DNA of 64,000 nucleotides, from positions 54,976,538-55,040,537 of the forward strand of contig CM055104.1 of assembly GCA_029204225.1 (NCBI GenBank). The letters run 5' to 3'. The notes below the pieces were generated by a model, which searched no databases, was not told the DNA's origin, and worked only from the letters and a program-made list of their open reading frames with translations. The stretch is from Diphasiastrum complanatum (Eukaryota; Streptophyta; Lycopodiopsida; Lycopodiales; Lycopodiaceae). Shown piece by piece: positions 12,221 to 23,444 of the stretch; the first letter of the stretch is position 1, and each line of letters begins with the position of its first letter. A program made the position numbers and the translations under genes.

Positions 12221-12430
12221 GGAGTTTAATTCCATTTTACAGTTGAGAAGATGCTCTTCTAAGGGTGTGGGGCATGATTAGAGAGACACAACTATTACAT
12301 GTTGATTCAAGCTAACCTCAACCAACAATAAGTGCAGTTCAGTGGAGTTTTATTGCCATTTTATAATTGATGCTCTTCTAGAGGTGTGGGGCATGATAAG
12401 AGAGGGGCACAATTGCCACATGTTGATTCA
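12221..12430 (+). repeat. Diverged tandem duplication, unit about 122 bp
   Basis: GGAGTTTAATTCCATTTTA...GGTGTGGGGCATGATTAGAGAG...CATGTTGATTCAA at 12221-12310 recurs at 12343-12430 with about 15 percent change and small indels. Confidence 0.75.
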
Positions 12431-12582
12431 ATAGCAAATAGATTTTCTAATGCACCATTGTTTGTTAGTAATGGGGCAGCAAGTAGCAAAACTTCAAAGA
12501 GCAAGAAAACTAGACACTGCTAAGGTTTTAGGGCTGTTTGAAATAAAAATCTTGAATGTGTATGCCCTGAAAAGTACGAAGC

Positions 12583-12584
<2 letters not shown>

Positions 12585-12640
<56 letters not shown>
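12585..12640. repeat. (GA)n microsatellite
   Basis: About 28 uninterrupted GA units. The ORF crossing it encodes an Arg-Glu run and is an artefact. Confidence 0.97.
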
Positions 12641-12644
<4 letters not shown>

Positions 12645-12699
12645 TTCAAAACAGTGCATCAAATTTCTCACCAGTCTTTTAAAAACCAAACATTTAATA

Positions 12700-15600
12700 T
12701 TTCATAACCTTTAGAAGCCTCAAGCAAGGCCATGGAGCTTGATCTTCCTGGGTAACAAAAAAACCTTCTTTCATAAGGCTTTTTAAGCAAAGCCTTCTTA
12801 AGTCATAAGCTCAACTTTAGAAAAGGCCCCCTCTTTTATAAGGCTTTACGCGAAGGCCATGGATTTGTCTTTCTCAAGCAAAAGACTGAAAAACCCAAAA
12901 TCGCATAATATATGAGGGAAACGTTAACCCCATCCTACTTGTATCTTACTTTCATAAAGTCTGGAAGGCTTCTAATAAAAATAAATTCCAAGCACCCTCA
13001 ACTGGGATTATGCTCGCACCTGTCAATGTAGGAGGATAGAAATTGCTAGTTCCTGCTTCAGCGCTCTCACACTCCCTTTCAGAAGACTACAGCATGCTCA
13101 AACTAACAGCCAGACTTGGCAGACACTAAATCAGAACTAACTCCAGAAGACTGCCATTTCACTTATAATACCCTTGACTTCCCTAAATTGTAAAAACATT
13201 CCAGACTTCTTGTCAATTCAGTGTAACCCATCCAACTCTCGAACTAAACCTTGCTAAACATGCAAGATGCTCTTTCATTGGCAGGAAAAAAGGAGAGGAA
13301 GCAATGTCTAAGGGGGGAAGGTCTATGCCTATAGGGGCTCACATCCAAGTATGCACATGGCAATGACATGGGGAAGTTGCAACCTGAATTGGGTGTTACG
13401 ACTTAAAACTCAGAGCTGATAATACATAAGCAGACACTCGGACATATTGCAAATCAAAACAGCAACTATAACTACCAAGTAAGGATGGATATTTGAAGGA
13501 GCCAAAGTTGAATCACACATAAAAGATGCATGTGGATATGCATGAAGACAACTTGCATTCCTAGTTCAACGTCAAGTGACACTCAGATAATTCTCCCCAC
13601 ATATGGGAAGAAGGATTCGACAAAATCAGAGTGACCGAAACCTGCACAATAAAATATATTTGCAGCGGTAATGCTGCAAAAAATCTTAACAGGTGAAAGC
13701 CAAATGAAAAAATGGCGCTGTCAAAAATGCACAGAGAAGAAGAAACAGTGCACGACATGTTCTACATATGCAGCAGGAAAACATGGAAGATGCTTACAAG
13801 GAATCTCATGAATGGTTTCATGTCAAATCTGAAAAATTGTTAGAATGTGCTCATGCTGAGATGTCAGAACTTGGGCAACAACTTACAAGAGTGACAGTGT
13901 TTAGTAAATCTAGTTAGACGAACTCAATGATTCGCAATGTATCAATTTCAGGATTCACAATGGAACAATTTCATGTTGCAGGGAAAGCTTGGGTGATCGA
14001 AGCAACATGCACAATCACAATGGAGGTGATTAAGGAGAAGAAAACAAAACCAAAAACATATAGTGAAAAAACTGGTCTTTCATTGAAGTAGCTTTGTCTT
14101 CAATTATAACTGTTTAGGTTCTATATAAGGAGATAGTAGCAACTGCATAAAGAAGTGCATAGAACACCCAAAAGTCTGCATGTGTATATATTTTTTGTCT
14201 GAAGTCTAATTAGTAGCAATTAACTATAGGCAAGGAAAAAAATACATAAGGTACAAAACAAACCCAGGTCCCACATGAAAAAGCTAAAAAACAACCTTCT
14301 CGGTTTTTTGCAGGTGAAATGTTTTTGAAAGCATGCTGTTAATGTGATGCCCTTTAAAACTTACATTGCATTATGAAGCCCATACATTCGAAATTCATGG
14401 CAAAAACATGAAATTTTGACAATTGGCCTGCAAAGCTTTGCAAACTCGTTTGAACCGTGCAGGCACAAATTTTTTTTTAAGGTCATTATGGATCTTCGTG
14501 ATGTCCTGAAGTATCTTCAAGGGAACAAAAAATGAGGTGAACATGTACTCAAATTCTCTTTATTATTCAATTCAGGGAGTTAAGAGTGGTGCCATGACAC
14601 AGAGGAAATTTTGGCTCAGTAAGGGAGCAGTAACTTCCAAATCAGCACTGTGTTGTAATGAAATAGTTGGCAAGGAGTGAAAAGGCCCTTTTTAGTCATC
14701 ACACTAGAGAATCAATACTCGATGAAAAACCAGTGTTTCGTCTTGACACAGCAAAGGGGTTCATTCACCAAAATATGTGTGCAAGGTCCAAGTGGAGGCA
14801 CACCATTCAACGAAGACTGAAGTTAATTGGTTTTACACAACAGGACCCAACTTGTAGACATCAGCAAAATTCAGTGAGATCAACCTCTGATGAGGCTTCA
14901 ACAATTCAGGTACCTTGCTTGATTGAGCTGACGAGCCCAGCAGAAGCATTTTCAAAGGCAGATGCTGGTGGAGGAAGGAGAGGAAACTACGGAAGAGTGC
15001 TCTACCCTTATGAATACCTAACCACCATCTACTTTGTGGGGCTTTGCATGCATTCCAAATGAGAAGATTACCCATTTTATACCACAAATACATCATAGCT
15101 TTTGGACTAATATCTCAGCATGCACGTGGGAGCAAAAATAATAATAGCACACCCGAGATAATGTGCTTATATTCTATGAGGATCCTAGAGAGTAGACCCA
15201 GACAATAAATATAACCTCATTTAACTAGCTTGAGGTCAACTTTACTAACATCCCATCCAGCTTTTACTTGCTGGTTAAGAGACCAAACAATACACCCCAA
15301 AGACAAGTTACACGATCATGATGGACAATCTGAAATCCTAACTGAGCAATCAAGTCTGCAGATGAATCCTCATCAATCAGGAAGATGTCTGTTTCTTGTT
15401 ATCCATCACATTGGCAGAATAGTCACAGAAATCATTCAGGATTTGCAACTGAGCCTTAGCAATTCATCTAGGGCGAAACAGAATGTCAGTTCATCCATAA
15501 AAATCCCTGAGTTAGAATAGAAAAAACAAGTGCTTATGGGTATCTCAAAGGTCCAGTTACTTGAAGCAGTCATCTCTAAAACATGTAATTACACATGCTT

Positions 15601-16860
15601 GTCCAAAAAACCAAGACATATTGGTTCTATTATCCTTAATATGGAATCTTTAGTAGACTCTTTAGTAATCAAGTTGAATCAGTCCACTGCAGCTAGCCAA
15701 ATTGGATATAAGCTCAAGCTGGACAGACGAAGGTGCTGGCTCAAGCCCGGGTTGCTGCCGTATTGACGGTTGGAGCCTTGTGCTTTGGCGAACTCGAGTT
15801 GTGCAGTGTACATAATCTTGATAGATGCTAGTGCAAAGTAATTACCATTGCAAAAACTGAAGTTAAATCAGGGGTAAATTAAGATAACCCTCACTTCTAG
15901 GTGAGCCATCTTAAAATATTCCAGAAGCAACAATAATCTCCAGCTGGTCCATATGTAAATACTCCACTCTCTGAACTTGATACGTCACATGTTGCATTAC
16001 CATACTGATATCCTTAAGACAGTTCATATTTATATAACCAGTGACATGCAGGAAAAAGGCCAACAAGCACATGAATAAAAGCACAGGTTAGAATATCACC
16101 AAAGAAGTTTCTCTGCACTATTTCCAAATGAATACTGTACTGCCATTTTATGGTATCGACTAAAACAGCTTGATCACAATGGTGACGTCCCTTTATTACA
16201 CGATTTCCTAGCAAAGCATAACCAAATTAGGCTTTTTCACTATGAACAATGATTGTCAATATGCCATGAGATATTAAGATTTGATGTTATTATATGATAG
16301 ATCTCCTAGGTGAGCAGAAGAGAATAGCACATCAGGAAATAAAGCCTCAGGCTTCAACAGCACAATTAAAGACATTTGAAAAATCAAAATCAAGTTCTCG
16401 AAGAATCAACGATGCTCAAAGGAAAATTGGAGATACAAGGATGACAAGCATAACCTGACCGTGCAAAAGCTTGACAATTGGTCTTGAAGGCTAGCAGATA
16501 TTTAAAGAGCAGGTTGAAGGAAGTAAATGCCAGATAAAACTGTAAGAGAGAAAATCTTCAGATGCGAATATTGCTTGTGTGCAAGAATGCAGGCATCCAA
16601 ATTTGAACAAAGTTCTTAATATGAGATGCGTTATATTAAGCACGATGCATTATGGTTCTCATTACAACCACGAAGGAAAATACAAGATTCTGCAACTGAA
16701 ACATGCAAGACCGAATACAAGTACCGTTGTGGTATAGATTTCTAATGTTCCCTTACAACATCTCCACAACGAATCTCTAAGAAGGATCATCTCTCATAAT
16801 GCATGAGTATGAACAACCAACCACAAATGTATAAAGTACATACCACACAAAATATCAAAA
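12700..16860. other. Long stretch without a recognisable gene
   Basis: Scanned on both strands without finding retroelement motifs, RNA genes or a plausible long CDS. A short frame at 13783-13917 (MEDAYKESHEWFH..., Glu/Lys-rich) continues after one stop through about 14090 and could be a degenerate exon, but I do not recognise it. Frames of 60-130 codons at 14667-15062 and 15230-15520 have no domain signature. The right end, from about 16400 to 16899, is probably the 3' UTR or downstream flank of CXIP4 on the minus strand. Confidence 0.5.
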
Positions 16861-16899
16861 GGTGTGCAGATTTACTAACACACTGGCAGACAAAAATCA

Positions 16900-18078
16900 T
16901 CAATAGTCATCTGGAGAGCCATGCTTGTGTTTGCTGAGATGATTTGCAGCGTCTTTGTTTCTATCTTTCTTATTCCTATGCATGTGGTGTTCTTCTTCAG
17001 AGAAACTATCGTCCTTATCATTCTTGTCTTTGTGATGTTTGCCAATTTCCTTTCTATCAAGCCCTGATTCCAATTTTGCCTTGTGCCCCTTGCCAGCCCC
17101 TTTTGCCTTCTTGTGCTTCTCGCCATGCTCTTTTGCCTTGTGCTCCTTGCCATGCTCTTTTGAATAATCCACTTTTGTAGACTTTCTTCTAGATTTCCGA
17201 CGGCCAGCATCGTCATCAGAATCATCCGTGTCCCCTTCGGATGTACTTCTTTTCCTTTTGGACCCACTTGGGCTTTTCTTATGATGACTCCTCTTCCTAC
17301 TCCGCCTTTCTTCATACTCAGAGCTATGGTCGCTTTCCTCACTTTCGTCAGAAGACAAATCCCTATATTTTTTCAAGTTTCTTCGCTTCCTGCTCTTCCT
17401 CTTGCTTATTTTACCCTTCACCTTACTTTCATCTATATCTGAAATATCATAACTTTTATCAGAACAAACATCCCTAGTCTTTCTAGATTTTCGTCTCTGT
17501 GATGAGCTCTTTGAGCTTTTCTTGGTAGAGTGACGACCTTTCTTTTCAGCGTCCCTCCTTGACTTGATTTTTTTGATAGTTTTTCCCAGCCTTGCAGCAA
17601 GTGCTCTTTCCATCTCTGAATCCTCATCGCTATCCGAAATGTCACTATCGTCATCTGAACTATCATCATCTGACTCAAATCCTTCCGCATCATCCTTTCC
17701 CTTTGCCCCTACTCGGTCCCGTTCCAGCGCCGCAGCTGCTGCTGCTACATCCTCTTTTGTGACTGTCAGGAAATTGCGGCACTGGAAGGTCAAATGCCCT
17801 ACTCTGCCACACTTTTTACAGGAACCTCGTGCTTCATCTGCTGTGGAACTGGTAAGGCGTGCCAGAGCAAGCAAACCCTGAAAACTATCATAAGCATTTT
17901 GCTCATTGGCCCCCGCCGCTGCATGATTTGCGGTAACACCAGCCGGCTTGTCCTTTTGATCCGGCGCATAAGGATCGTAACCTATAGCACTCTGCCATAT
18001 GCCATGAGTCTGAAGCGCCGCACTGCTGTGCACCCGGTTGTTGGCTGGCATACGCACTCGGCCTGCTGTGGCCGGCAT
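16900..18078 (-). CDS. CXIP4: CAX-interacting protein 4 (CCHC zinc-knuckle, Lys/Ser-rich)
   Basis: Complete 392-residue single-exon CDS, ATG at 18078 and stop at 16900. Residues 1-85 match the highly conserved plant CXIP4 N-terminus as I remember it (start MPATAGRVRMPANNRV, then GIWQSAIGYDPYAP, FQGLLALAR). One CCHC knuckle, C-x2-C-x4-H-x4-C, lies at residues 87-100 (CKKCGRVGHLTFQC), with an Ala run at about 112-117. Residues 130-160 are acidic Asp/Ser, and the rest is a low-complexity Lys/Arg/Ser/Glu tail rich in SRK-like repeats, including an EHGKEHKAKEHG-type repeat near residues 305-325. Family knowledge: Arabidopsis CXIP4 was found as an activator of the vacuolar H+/Ca2+ antiporter CAX1 in yeast and is nuclear, and the family has also been tied to pre-mRNA splicing. 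The tail looks like a nuclear RNA-factor tail. The CDS is intact, unlike everything around it. Confidence 0.95.
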   Translation of the reverse strand: MPATAGRVRMPANNRVHSSAALQTHGIWQSAIGYDPYAPDQKDKPAGVTANHAAAGANEQNAYDSFQGLLALARLTSSTADEARGSCKKCGRVGHLTFQCRNFLTVTKEDVAAAAAALERDRVGAKGKDDAEGFESDDDSSDDDSDISDSDEDSEMERALAARLGKTIKKIKSRRDAEKKGRHSTKKSSKSSSQRRKSRKTRDVCSDKSYDISDIDESKVKGKISKRKSRKRRNLKKYRDLSSDESEESDHSSEYEERRSRKRSHHKKSPSGSKRKRSTSEGDTDDSDDDAGRRKSRRKSTKVDYSKEHGKEHKAKEHGEKHKKAKGAGKGHKAKLESGLDRKEIGKHHKDKNDKDDSFSEEEHHMHRNKKDRNKDAANHLSKHKHGSPDDY

Positions 18079-18104
18079 CTTGCAAAGCTTGTTCTATCTG
18101 CCCA

Positions 18105-18882
18105 CTGAGCAAAATGCAAAATTCAAATCCTCCAGCAAATGGAATAAGGGATACCTGTGTACCCTGCCAAAAGGCAAAAGAAGTTTTTTAGCTACTTCAT
18201 TCGATAAGAAATGACAGAACTACGAAAGCACAAACCATGTGTTTTATTGGGGTGATTACTTTGCACTGGCATCATTTTCTGCACCATGAGTAGACACATC
18301 CACGAGAAGTCCAAGCCAACTTAAAAATACAAAGCTCCAACATATCCCTATTCTACATCAGCTGGGATTCGAGTCTGGGTCAAGCAGGACATCGTAACAA
18401 GAAATTCATCACCAAACCACCACTTCTTGAAGGACATAGTGCGTTCATTTGCACAAAGTGAAAGCACAGGAAAGAACAAGTACGCGATCCTAGGGTTTCA
18501 AAACACGAGTCATACTAAAATGAAATACGAACGCCGCAAAGGCGTCTACCGCTTTGCAAACAGACAGAACAATCAGATCTAATATAAAATTTAAAACTTA
18601 TCATAAACATACCAATTGCACGATCCAAAAGCGATTCGCGATCCAAACAGATGAAACAATCACACATAATGTATACAGTATAATATGCAACCAAGTGCAT
18701 GATCAGAAAGCAATTTACGATCCAAACAGACAAAACAATCAGATCTAATGTATGATTGCAACTTATTGAACTAACAAGTGCATGATCCAACCAAAGCAAT
18801 TTACGATCCAACAACTCAAAATTGCAAAAGAAATTGCAGAGCAAAAGGGATTGCAATATTAATAGATGAGATATCTGCATAC
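18105..18882 (-). other. CXIP4: Probable 5'-UTR intron of CXIP4
   Basis: On minus, CACCAG|GTATGC provides a donor at 18882 and TTTTGCTCAG|TGG an acceptor ending at 18105, 26 bases before the ATG. A spliced leader of this kind is common in plant genes, but no transcript is available. A closer donor-like CAG|GTATCC near 18154 would leave an intron too short to be likely. Confidence 0.4.
18546..18830. repeat. Degenerate tandem repeat, unit about 90 bp, in the leader intron
   Basis: The block ...CACGATCCAAAAGCGATT(C)GCGATCCAAACAGA...ACAATCA... recurs three times, at about 18613, 18698 and 18777. Each copy carries GTGCATGATC(C/A), GCAATTTACGATCCAA and CAGATCTAAT words, and a partial copy lies at 18550-18600. 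Confidence 0.75.
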
Positions 18883-19035
18883 CTGGTGGCGATGCTCAAA
18901 AGGCGTCGGTTATAGTCAGCTATGGCGAATGCAAGCGACGATCGATCGATCGATCGATCTAACGAGTAACGCAAATGAACAAAAAATGAGCGAGAGAGCA
19001 AGAGAAAGAGAAAAGGAAGGGAAGGGTATGCAGCG
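18883..19035 (-). promoter_or_regulatory. CXIP4: Probable CXIP4 leader exon and pyrimidine-rich (Y-patch) start region
   Basis: Read on minus, 19030 to 18975 is a dense C/T run (CCTTCCTTTTCTCTTTCTCT), typical of plant Y-patch core promoters. A short GATC repeat and the putative leader exon ending at the 18883 donor follow. No clear TATA box was seen. Confidence 0.35.
18939..18959. repeat. (GATC)5 run
   Basis: Five GATC units in a row inside the putative CXIP4 leader. Confidence 0.95.
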
Positions 19036-19069
19036 CTATGAAGAAAGAATTGAGTGGCTGAGATTAAGG

Positions 19070-19075
19070 CACGTG
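19070..19075. promoter_or_regulatory. G-box CACGTG upstream of CXIP4
   Basis: Palindromic CACGTG in the context GGCACGTGGCC, about 40-100 bases upstream of the pyrimidine-rich start region. This is a bZIP/bHLH binding core. Function is inferred from position only. Confidence 0.4.
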
Positions 19076-19871
19076 GCCATGCTATACGGCCCCGATGCAC
19101 CCAGTGGCAAACCACGCGTTTTGGGGCTGTACACTCTTACAAGACAAGAATGGACCCTTTGGCTTTTGGGAGAAGGGGTATCCCTAATAGTGACCAAATT
19201 GAGACCTCACCTTTCATCCCAAGATCGAGCATCCTGCATCGTGTTCGGATAAATCACCTTTCCGCGTGTGTTGAGATGATGTGTTGTGCTCGAGTTTGGG
19301 CTCACCAGATTCTCTATGATACCATGGGTTAATTATACCAAAAAGCATGATGGGATACACAAAGCTTCCTCGATCATTGGATCAGGGTGGAGGCCATGCC
19401 GACACCTTCTCTCGTTATTAAGCATATGACAATTCACGGACTATTATGGAGTGGTCGCACCATCACATCTTAGGCCCTTAGCATCCCCTTTTTTAGGGCT
19501 GGTCAAAGGCACTTGCCCACAAATGTTGCACACATGGAGGGAGACCCGCCATCTCGGATGTTGCTTGTCATTGTGATGCCCTCCTACTTTTTTTGAATTT
19601 GCTTTCCCTCCATCTCCTTGACATGCAACTATGGAGAGCGAAGAGGCATCCCTATGTAGCTACTATCATCAAAATCATGCATACACTAGTGAGAGCCCAA
19701 TGGGTATATTTATACTCTCCCACTAGTAGTGCAATGTCACACCTCACTAGACACATCAGCGACCTAACTGGGCCACCTCATCCACTTCTCCTATGAGTCA
19801 TTGATAGACTTCAGTAAAAGAGCCTTCTTTCTCATGATTGTTGTTTTTCATACTAATCCGTTGATGAGTAC
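19076..19871. other. No gene recognised
   Basis: Flank between the CXIP4 promoter and the first LTR of element C. It contains short T and C runs but no domain or repeat that I can name. Confidence 0.4.
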
Positions 19872-20849
19872 TGAACAAACAAAACGTTTCTGTTTACAAA
19901 GCCTTGCTAGCTTTCAGCCCTCAGCCTGACGAAAAGTTTCGCGAACACGAAAGTTAGGAAACACGAAACACGAAAAGTTTCGCGAACACGAAAGTCAAAG
20001 GAAACGAAGATGAACAGTTCGCGAACACGAAAGATTCACGAACGAGAATCTTTTGTGGTCTGGCACGAGAACCCTCTGCGGTCCAGTACGAGAGAAAGGC
20101 AGACAAGAAAAACGAAACCAACGGTGGAAACGAAACCAACGACGCAACACGAAAAATGTCGCGAAACCCATTTTGCCCTCACGCTCCAAAGAGTACCAGC
20201 AAAGATCACGCAAGTACCTAGAAGTACAAAAATCTGATCTGATGGATGACGTTAGCAGATACTCCCTAGGTCGTGGCTAATCTGCCACTCTTGTAGTTTT
20301 CGGATTAGTTGTAGATGCTTAATCACTCTAATCCTAGATTTACATAGAGCGACTATACTTACCAGATGATACTTGACATATAGATCATCAGAGAGCACAC
20401 ATACAGTGTAATGAAGTAGTTTGATGCTAGTAAGCAATCAAGACGAAATACAGACAACAAGTCCGCCTGTGTGCGAGACGAGCTCTGTGATCAGGATCCA
20501 TAGAGATCCAACTGTCCGCTAGTAAAGCGAGACGATTACTCGTGAGAGAACCGCGTTTCTCTCACGCCAACGCACTGTGTGGATTTGCATGCAGTGCTTG
20601 AAGAAATCAAAAGAAGATCAATATAGATGATTTGTCTTGTTGTGTCTGATCTCGAATGTGAATGCTTATGCTGTTAATCGTGTGTCTGAGTTCTCTTGTT
20701 CATTTTAATTCCACACCTTGGTTGAAACTATGTTAAATGTTGCATTAAATTTATAAACGTAGATCAGCAGTGCCTGACTACATTCTGGAGGACTGTAGGA
20801 GTGATTCAGTTGGCAGTGTCCAGCGAACGCATCTGAACTCCATCCGAAT
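19872..20849 (+). mobile_element. 5' LTR of element C
   Basis: Starts TGAACAAACAAAACG and carries three copies of a TTCGCGAACACGAAAG-like motif (about 19936, 19978 and 20018). It aligns across its whole length with the reverse complement of 33413-34312, including CTCACGCCAACGCACTG and CAGCAGTGCCTGACTAC. The right end is set where that alignment stops. A PBS could not be recognised. Confidence 0.65.
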
Positions 20850-21033
20850 CTCAAGAGGGAATCGCGGTTTCTTCGCGAAAGCTTTGCACTTTAAACATAA
20901 GAGGACGCTTGAGGGCGTATGGGTTGATGGTTTGCTAAATCCCTCCTGGGCAAAAGAAAAGATGGCTCTAGGTCCGGGTGTGAGACTACCACATGTCCTC
21001 CTTTTTCTTGCTCTTTCAAAATTGACACAATGT

Positions 21034-21128
21034 GTATTCATGGACTGCTATCATCTCAACATATGCTGATAGTGGAGAAGTTGAGTAGGCTATTAATTTA
21101 TTTCAGCAAATGCAAGAGACAGGCTTAG
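21034..21128 (+). pseudogene. PPR gene fragment, 5' part (interrupted by element A)
   Basis: Reads NVYSWTAIISTYADSGEVE, one stop (TAG), then AINLFQQMQETGL, a classic PLS-type PPR L/S motif junction. The frame runs exactly into the left edge of element A. After removal of A and one copy of the 5-bp target duplication it continues as APDKVLF at 32213. Upstream, 20850-21033, no further PPR helix is certain. PPR proteins of this class bind organellar RNA for editing or processing, but this fragment has a stop and a frameshift and cannot make one. Confidence 0.8.
21124..21128. repeat. Target-site duplication CTTAG, left copy
   Basis: CTTAG immediately left of element A. The identical CTTAG lies at 32208-32212, immediately right of it. 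Confidence 0.9.
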
Positions 21129-21771
21129 TGTGAAGGATTTCAGATCATTCAAGATCCAATCCATGTCCCAAATCTTTGGTTACAATAAGGAGCAAACCAA
21201 CAATCCTGCCAATGTAGAAAAATTAACATCTACATACAAAATGAGATGCAAACTCTAAGAGATATTGATCAAACATGAACCAAAACATAAAATATGTTTG
21301 CTGTCCATACAATTACAGTACCCTACTGTATTTCACACGTGTGGAACCGAAAATAGCAATAAATGATCATTCTACACACAAGATTGCAAGATAACACCAA
21401 GATAGTGCACCAATGAGTAGTAGAACCCAAAGAGAACCATGTATAATGATGAAATAAGAGATATAAGAGAGAAGATGTGTCTCTCCACGAGTTACATCCT
21501 TTTATAGAGTTTCCAAACCCTATTTGGCCACTTGGCTTTCCCTCCAAAATGTAAACCCTACTATTTTTGGGTCTAGATTCAATGTACCCAAAGTTCAAAT
21601 TGAATCTCTCTCAAACTCGACTACCAACTTTCCAAAAGTGTTTATTGAATGTATTTTAAACTAATATAACTTCAAAAAGTTTGTCTCTAAGTCTAAAATG
21701 AGTTTTGGCCTCTTATTGACAATAAACCAAAATATGAATAAAGTAGACTAAACTAGTTGAAATCTCTCACA
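21129..21771 (-). mobile_element. 3' LTR of element A
   Basis: TGTGAAGGATTTCAG to CTCTCACA, 643 bp, adjacent to the polypurine tract (CTCCCTCTTCAAC read on plus). The stop codon of the internal ORF (TGA of GAGGGAGTGTGA) lies within the first bases of the LTR. Confidence 0.95.
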
Positions 21772-22793
21772 CTCCCTCTTCAACTAGTTTTGGCATAGTT
21801 TTGACAATAGAACTTTGATCCAACTTTAGAATGATCTCCATCCTAAGTATAGATCTCCTTTCTAAGGTTCTAAAGTATCTTTCATAATTTATATAGAGAA
21901 TAGTGTCCAAATTGGATGCTTCACTATTTCTTACATCAATTTTACACATCAAGATATAACTAGAACATGAAGAACCAAATAAAATGTGAATGAAATGATT
22001 CCTCCATGTTTCAAACTTTGAACTCTCTGGAAAATTACAGCAACCAAACAATAAATGTGAGTGATGACCATTTGCTTGCTTGTCTTCTCCAACTTTGTCC
22101 TTTCTTGATATGTCTCCACCATAAAACTCCATGAATGAGCCTCCATCTCCATCTTGCCACAAGATATCATCAACACTTGATGACTTGGCCATGAATGAGT
22201 GACATAATGAACCTCCATTAGCTTCATTTCCATCAGCAAAACCAGCCAAGAATGCTAGTACAACTCCAACAATAAGATATTGCAAGACAATGTAGCTAGT
22301 TTGTCCATATCTTGACAATTTGCACACATTCACATGAAATAGCTCAAACATGAGATAGAACAAGTAAAGTAAACTTGAACAACACTTCATTGCTTCTCCT
22401 TTGACCTTACTTGAGTCTTCAATAAGCTGCAAAAACAGATCCATAACAACTTTGCCAATTACTTCTCCTTTGATGCTCTTGACTAGTTCCAAATTGTCAC
22501 CTTTTCTTTTGTGTTGTTGAAGCCCTTTGAGACCAACCTCTTGATCTTCCTCTTGATCATCAAAGTCATTGAACAAACTTTGTTTTCCAGATCCATTACT
22601 TGCTTTTCCAGTATGAAAACCATGAGAAGTGAGTAAAGCAAAATGAGTCGCTTCCACTTGCTTACCTTTCTCTTGATCATCAAAGATATGAATATCTTCA
22701 GACCTGAACCTCTGGAAATACTCCCTCTCAAACATATGATCTAGATCCAACAAGAATTCATCAATGCTTGATCTCGAATTTCCCCAAAGGTTA
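21767..22793 (-). pseudogene. Element A internal ORF, 3' part: unfamiliar protein with hydrophobic segments
   Basis: An open frame of over 330 codons runs from the B insertion point to the LTR with no stop. Read from 22793 it continues, in frame, the ORF that ends at 28634 once B and one GGTTA copy are removed. It contains an acidic FDDQEEDQEVG region, a hydrophobic stretch near SSLLYLFYLMFELF and a strong transmembrane-like stretch IVLQYLIVGVVLAFLAGF, followed by Gly/Asp-rich sequence. Its end, KLVEEGV, equals the end of B pol. I recognise no RNase H catalytic residues. It could be a replaced domain or an extremely diverged pol tail (YLIVG... and FETWRNHFIHI weakly echo RNase H). Function unknown. 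Confidence 0.55.
22789..22793. repeat. Target-site duplication GGTTA, left copy of element B
   Basis: GGTTA at 22789-22793, repeated exactly at 28634-28638 on the other side of element B. Confidence 0.9.
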
Positions 22794-23444
22794 TGTGAAA
22801 GATTTCAGATCCTTAAGATCCAATCTACTTGAATGATCTTTGGTTAGAAAGAGAAATACGCTACCAATTTCACCAATGTAGAAAAATCAGCATCTACACA
22901 CAATTTGAGATGCAAACACTAATAGAACTTGATCAAACTTGAACGAAATGATTATGTACTATTGCTGTCCGTACAAAACCAGCAAGCTACTCTATTTCAC
23001 ACGTGTGGATCCAAAAATAACAAATATAGATCATTCTACACATAGAATTGCAAGCAATCACCAAGATAGTGCACCAATGGATAGTAGAACCCAAGAGAAC
23101 CATGTATAAGCATGAAATGAGATAGAGAAGAGAGAAGATGACTCTCTCCACGAGTTACATCCTTTTATAGTAGGTCCAAACCCTATTTGGCCACTTGGCT
23201 TTCCCACCAAAATGCTAACCCTACCAATTTTGGGTCTAGATTCAATGTACCCAACATATTCAAATTGAATCTACTCAAACTCGCATTCTATCTTTCCCAC
23301 ACTTTCAAAAAAATGTTTATTCAAATGAAATTTAGACTAATGAACTTTGAAAAGCCAACCTTTAAGTCTAAAACAAGTTTTGGCCTCAATATGCCAAATA
23401 TGGAAATATTGCAAAATGTGATGAAACTAGTTGAATCTTTCACA
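22794..23444 (-). mobile_element. 3' LTR of element B
   Basis: 651 bp, TGTGAAAG to TTTCACA, next to the polypurine tract. As in A, the pol stop codon overlaps the LTR start (GAGGGAGTGTGA). Confidence 0.96.

Noticed and set aside
12450-12707. Plus ORF with an Arg-Glu run
   Set aside because: Translation of the GA microsatellite, with no conserved flanks.
14667-15766. ORFs of 78-131 codons in the region left of CXIP4
   Set aside because: No recognisable domain, no neighbouring exon-like blocks; length is compatible with chance in such sequence.
16875-17881. Several ORFs of 78-155 codons overlapping CXIP4 on both strands
   Set aside because: Shadows of the Lys/Ser-rich CXIP4 coding region; they lack their own motifs.
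19954-20280. Overlapping Arg/Lys/Thr-rich ORFs on both strands
   Set aside because: They arise from the CGCGAACACGAAA motif array in the element C LTR.
21767-22793. Envelope-like ORF in element A
   Set aside because: Hydrophobic stretches exist but it is in frame with gag-protease, lacks a leader peptide, and ends with the pol tail, so I report it as unknown, not as envelope.
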